A DNA stretch of 33,454 nucleotides from positions 1-33,454 of the forward strand of contig PRDT01000015.1 of assembly GCA_003173995.1 (NCBI GenBank), written 5' to 3'. Numbering within the stretch: position 1 is the first letter of the stretch; each line of letters opens with the position of its first letter. Shown piece after piece: positions 31,094 to 33,454 of this stretch. Below the pieces are notes generated by a model that saw only the letters and a program-made list of their open reading frames with translations, had not been told where the DNA came from and ran no database searches. A program made the translations under genes and the position numbers. Source of the stretch: Candidatus Levyibacteriota bacterium. Lineage in GTDB: Bacteria > Patescibacteriota > Microgenomatia > Levybacterales > UBA12049.

Positions 31094-33025
31094 ATGGCAA
31101 CACTAACACGTATCCCCGATAATCCGATACTCATACCAAATCCTGAACAAGAATGGGAACATGATGGTGCATTTAATGGGTCTGTTGTCTTTGTGAACGG
31201 GGTTTACCACATGGTCTATCGCGCACTTTCCATGCCCCGCGAGCAAAATGGTGTCCACATGCAAGTTTCATCAGTTGGATACGCAACAAGTACAGATGGC
31301 GTACATTTTGGTGAGCACCGACAACTTATTGCTCCTTCTGAAGATTGGGAAATATATGGTTGCGAAGATCCACGTATCACCTATATGGATGGGAAATTCT
31401 ATATTTTCTATACTGCCCTTTCTGTCTATCCATTTGCAGCGTATGGTATAAAACTTGCTGTTGCTATCTCACATGATATGCAGACGTTTGAGAAGCATCC
31501 TGTAACAACATTTAATTCAAAAGCAATGGCACTTTTTCCAGAAAAAATTGGTGGCAAGTATGCTGCTCTTCTTACCATGAATACTGATATGCCACCTGCA
31601 AAAATTGCACTTGCAACATTTGACCGGGAAGAAGACATTTGGTCTCCTGCTTACTGGGCACAGTGGTATGAAAATGCCAACAACCATATTCTCCATTTAC
31701 TTCGCGATATGCGAGATCAAGTTGAATTAGGTGCGCCACCTATCAAGACCGAATTAGGGTGGGTCGTCGTCTATTCCTATATTAAAGACTATATGTCAAA
31801 TGATAAAAAATTTGGCATTGAGGCAGTACTGCTCGATTTAGAAAATCCTCTGAATGTTATTGGAAGGACACAACTTCCTATGCTTACCCCAGAAGAACCA
31901 TATGAAAAAGAGGGGATTGTCCCCAATGTCATTTTCCCATCAGGGGCACTAGTCCAAAATGATAGACTATTTGTTTATTACGGAGCAGCTGATACGCGAT
32001 GTGCTCTTGCAACAGTTCATCTGAATTCCCTTCTTGATCAGATAAAACCAGTTGGTGGGACCGTTGCAACACTCTCTACATCAGGTCCTCAAAAATTTGC
32101 TCGATTTGAAGGCAATCCTATTATTACTCCAGCACTTGAGCTGGACTGGCAAGTCACTACCTTTAATCCTGCAGCAATTTATGAAGGAGGAAAAGTCCAT
32201 ATTCTCTACAGATCACAAACGCATGATGGGACATCTGTCATAGGGTATGCATCCAGTAAAGATGGCCTCCATATTGATGAGAATTTAGACGCTCCCATTT
32301 ATACTCCGAGAGAAAATTTTGAAAAAAAATCTCATCCTCAAGGTAATTCAGGATGCGAAGATCCACGAATTACAAAAATTGGTGACCGGCTTTATATGAC
32401 CTACACCGCCTATGATGGAGCCAATCCGCCGAGAGTTGCACTCACATCAATTGCCATAGCAGATTTTTTGCAAAAAAATTGGGATTGGGAGAAGCCCAAA
32501 CTTATTTCTCCTCCTGGAGTTGATGATAAAGATGCATGTATTGTTAAAAAAGTACGAGGGGAAGGATATGTTGCATTTCATCGACTTGGAGATGCAATGT
32601 GGCTAGATTTCTTAAGAGATTTGGATTTTCCAGAGAAAAAATACCTCACAGGTGGTATTGTTGCACAAGCCAGACCTGATAAATGGGATAATGTAAAAAT
32701 TGGCATTGGGGCACCACCTATTGAAACAGATTATGGATGGCTTCTTTTATATCATGGTGTTTCTCAACCTGGTTTTGTGTATAAAGTTGGCGCAATGCTT
32801 TTGGATTATGATGACCCTCGCAATATTCTTGCCCGAACTGATGAACCAATTTTTGAACCTGAAAAATCATATGAATTAAAGGGCCAAGTACCAAATGTTG
32901 TCTTTCCATGTGGAGCAGTTGTCATGGAAAATGTTATCTATATGTATTATGGCGGAGCAGATTCGGTTGTGGGTGTTGCAACAATGCCACTGCAAACATT
33001 ACTTGATATTCTCCTTGGGAAATAA
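31094..33025 (+). CDS. Tandem GH130 protein with two catalytic modules
   Basis: 643 residues made of two complete GH130 propellers, about 1-318 and 333-643. Each has a start of the form NPI(L/I)xP, GCEDPRIT with catalytic Asp92 and Asp423 (offset 331 residues), GAPPI-ET/KT-x-GW, and a late block GALVxNDRLFVYYGAAD or GAVVMENVIYMYYGGAD. The second module keeps YHGV (553-556), whose His contacts phosphate in known phosphorylases; the first has YSYI at the same place. It is likely cytoplasmic and cotranscribed with the gene before it. Phosphorylase or hydrolase, and which mannoside, cannot be decided. Confidence 0.87.
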   Translation: MATLTRIPDNPILIPNPEQEWEHDGAFNGSVVFVNGVYHMVYRALSMPREQNGVHMQVSSVGYATSTDGVHFGEHRQLIAPSEDWEIYGCEDPRITYMDGKFYIFYTALSVYPFAAYGIKLAVAISHDMQTFEKHPVTTFNSKAMALFPEKIGGKYAALLTMNTDMPPAKIALATFDREEDIWSPAYWAQWYENANNHILHLLRDMRDQVELGAPPIKTELGWVVVYSYIKDYMSNDKKFGIEAVLLDLENPLNVIGRTQLPMLTPEEPYEKEGIVPNVIFPSGALVQNDRLFVYYGAADTRCALATVHLNSLLDQIKPVGGTVATLSTSGPQKFARFEGNPIITPALELDWQVTTFNPAAIYEGGKVHILYRSQTHDGTSVIGYASSKDGLHIDENLDAPIYTPRENFEKKSHPQGNSGCEDPRITKIGDRLYMTYTAYDGANPPRVALTSIAIADFLQKNWDWEKPKLISPPGVDDKDACIVKKVRGEGYVAFHRLGDAMWLDFLRDLDFPEKKYLTGGIVAQARPDKWDNVKIGIGAPPIETDYGWLLLYHGVSQPGFVYKVGAMLLDYDDPRNILARTDEPIFEPEKSYELKGQVPNVVFPCGAVVMENVIYMYYGGADSVVGVATMPLQTLLDILLGK

Positions 33026-33039
33026 TACGGTTATACTAT

Positions 33040-33454
33040 ATGGATAAAAAGCCGTTAGTATTCACGCAGAAAGTTATGAGATATTTTTCATTTGTTGTTA
33101 TTCTCTTGTTTCTTTTTCTCAGCCAGTCAAGACCTCTTTTTGCCCAAGCTGCAAATACCAATACTTCTAATGTACAAGGAGCAGCCACTATGGGCGTTGC
33201 GACAATGGTCGAAGTTGATAGTAAGGATGTTAAAGATGGCAATGTCCTCTCTTCATCCAAAAAAGGAGCTATTCTTTCTACTACTCCTTATGATTCACAA
33301 GTATTAGGTATTGTCTCAAGAGATGCTGCTATTGTCTTTAGTACGCAAGCAAGTGAAAATGCAGTACCAGTTATTTCTGAGGGTATTGTCTATGTACTGG
33401 TCTCAAGCCAACAAGGAGCCATAAAAAAAGATGATCTTCTCGCTACTTCTACTA
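33040..33454 (+). CDS. Secreted protein, N-terminal fragment (runs off the window)
   Basis: 138 complete codons are visible. A signal peptide is clear: hydrophobic FSFVVILLFLFLSQS followed by a likely cut after AQA (about residues 35-37). The mature part has short beta-prone repeats such as TMVEVDSKDVKDGNVLSSSKKGAIL, YDSQVLGIVSRDAAIVF and PVISEGIVYVLVSSQQGAIKKDDLL, a pattern seen in beta-rich domains of surface proteins in related genomes. ATG 33040 and ATG 33076 are both possible; a TATACT at 33032-33037 is too close to 33040 and would suit 33076 better. The domain likeness is from memory and weak. Confidence 0.6.
   Translation, partial: MDKKPLVFTQKVMRYFSFVVILLFLFLSQSRPLFAQAANTNTSNVQGAATMGVATMVEVDSKDVKDGNVLSSSKKGAILSTTPYDSQVLGIVSRDAAIVFSTQASENAVPVISEGIVYVLVSSQQGAIKKDDLLATST

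Noticed and set aside
33032..33037. TATACT as the -10 box for ATG 33040
   Set aside because: Only 2 bases separate it from that ATG, too few for transcription to include the start codon, and no -35 box fits. It could serve the in-frame ATG at 33076.
1..33454. Recoded genetic code (TGA as glycine), as in some CPR lineages
   Set aside because: TGA serves as the stop in three tight ATGA overlaps, and the conserved proteins have no in-frame TGA. The only one near a conserved protein ends the frameshifted dipZ part.
1..33454. CRISPR array, tRNA, rRNA or mobile element
   Set aside because: No regularly spaced repeats, cloverleaf-like sequences, rRNA-like stretches or transposase motifs were seen on either strand.

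Overview
The window is AT-rich, densely packed bacterial DNA read with the standard code: TGA works as a stop, for example in the ATGA overlaps at 12456-12459, 23007-23010 and 24934-24937. The gene set suggests a Candidate Phyla Radiation (Patescibacteria, possibly Microgenomates-like) genome. It combines a compact type IV pilus locus with unusual minor pilins, GT39-like membrane glycosyltransferases, a MacAB-like exporter with DUF5666 and cupredoxin neighbours, DUF1003, DUF308/HdeD and GH130 proteins, with very short intergenic gaps. This placement is inference; no marker gene is present. I found no rRNA, tRNA, CRISPR array, insertion sequence or phage gene.

Layout. 1-2080: tail of a ZIP metal transporter, then a receiver-only response regulator convergent with a soluble GAF histidine kinase. 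2170-7206: a GT39-like glycosyltransferase, a 92-residue unknown with a membrane sensor-like protein, a DUF2156 aminoacyltransferase-like protein, and a SpeD-like decarboxylase translationally coupled to an EamA permease. 7310-15391: the pilus locus, with PilB, PilC, four minor prepilins (one a 639-residue prepilin carrying a beta-propeller), a PilM/N/O-position protein, a 436-base non-coding stretch with hairpins, and the main pilin with its own promoter. 15449-18093: a second GT39-like enzyme, MsrA and a VOC protein. 18114-19837: a DipZ-type CcdA-thioredoxin gene split by a frameshift in a six-G run. 19954-21045: HdeD-like protein and a small sensor-like membrane protein. 21111-28001: a minus-strand eight-gene operon of PhoB-type regulator, histidine kinase, MacA-like fusion protein, MacB-like ATPase and permease, serine hydrolase, DUF5666 protein and cupredoxin. 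28103-33454: DUF1003, DUF1697, two GH130 proteins with three recognisable GH130 modules, and the start of a secreted protein.

The genes point to a cell-surface theme: pilus assembly, probable surface glycosylation, extracytoplasmic thiol and methionine redox repair, envelope-stress export and beta-mannoside metabolism. Two window-wide patterns stand out. At about ten transcription units a -10 box lies only 4-8 bases before the start codon, which predicts leaderless mRNAs, whereas several downstream operon genes have clear Shine-Dalgarno sites. All six convergent gene pairs overlap, abut or are 4 bases apart. The best candidates for undescribed biology are the pilin-propeller fusion, the leader region upstream of the main pilin, the broken dipZ, and the regulator's promoter with 11-base direct repeats.
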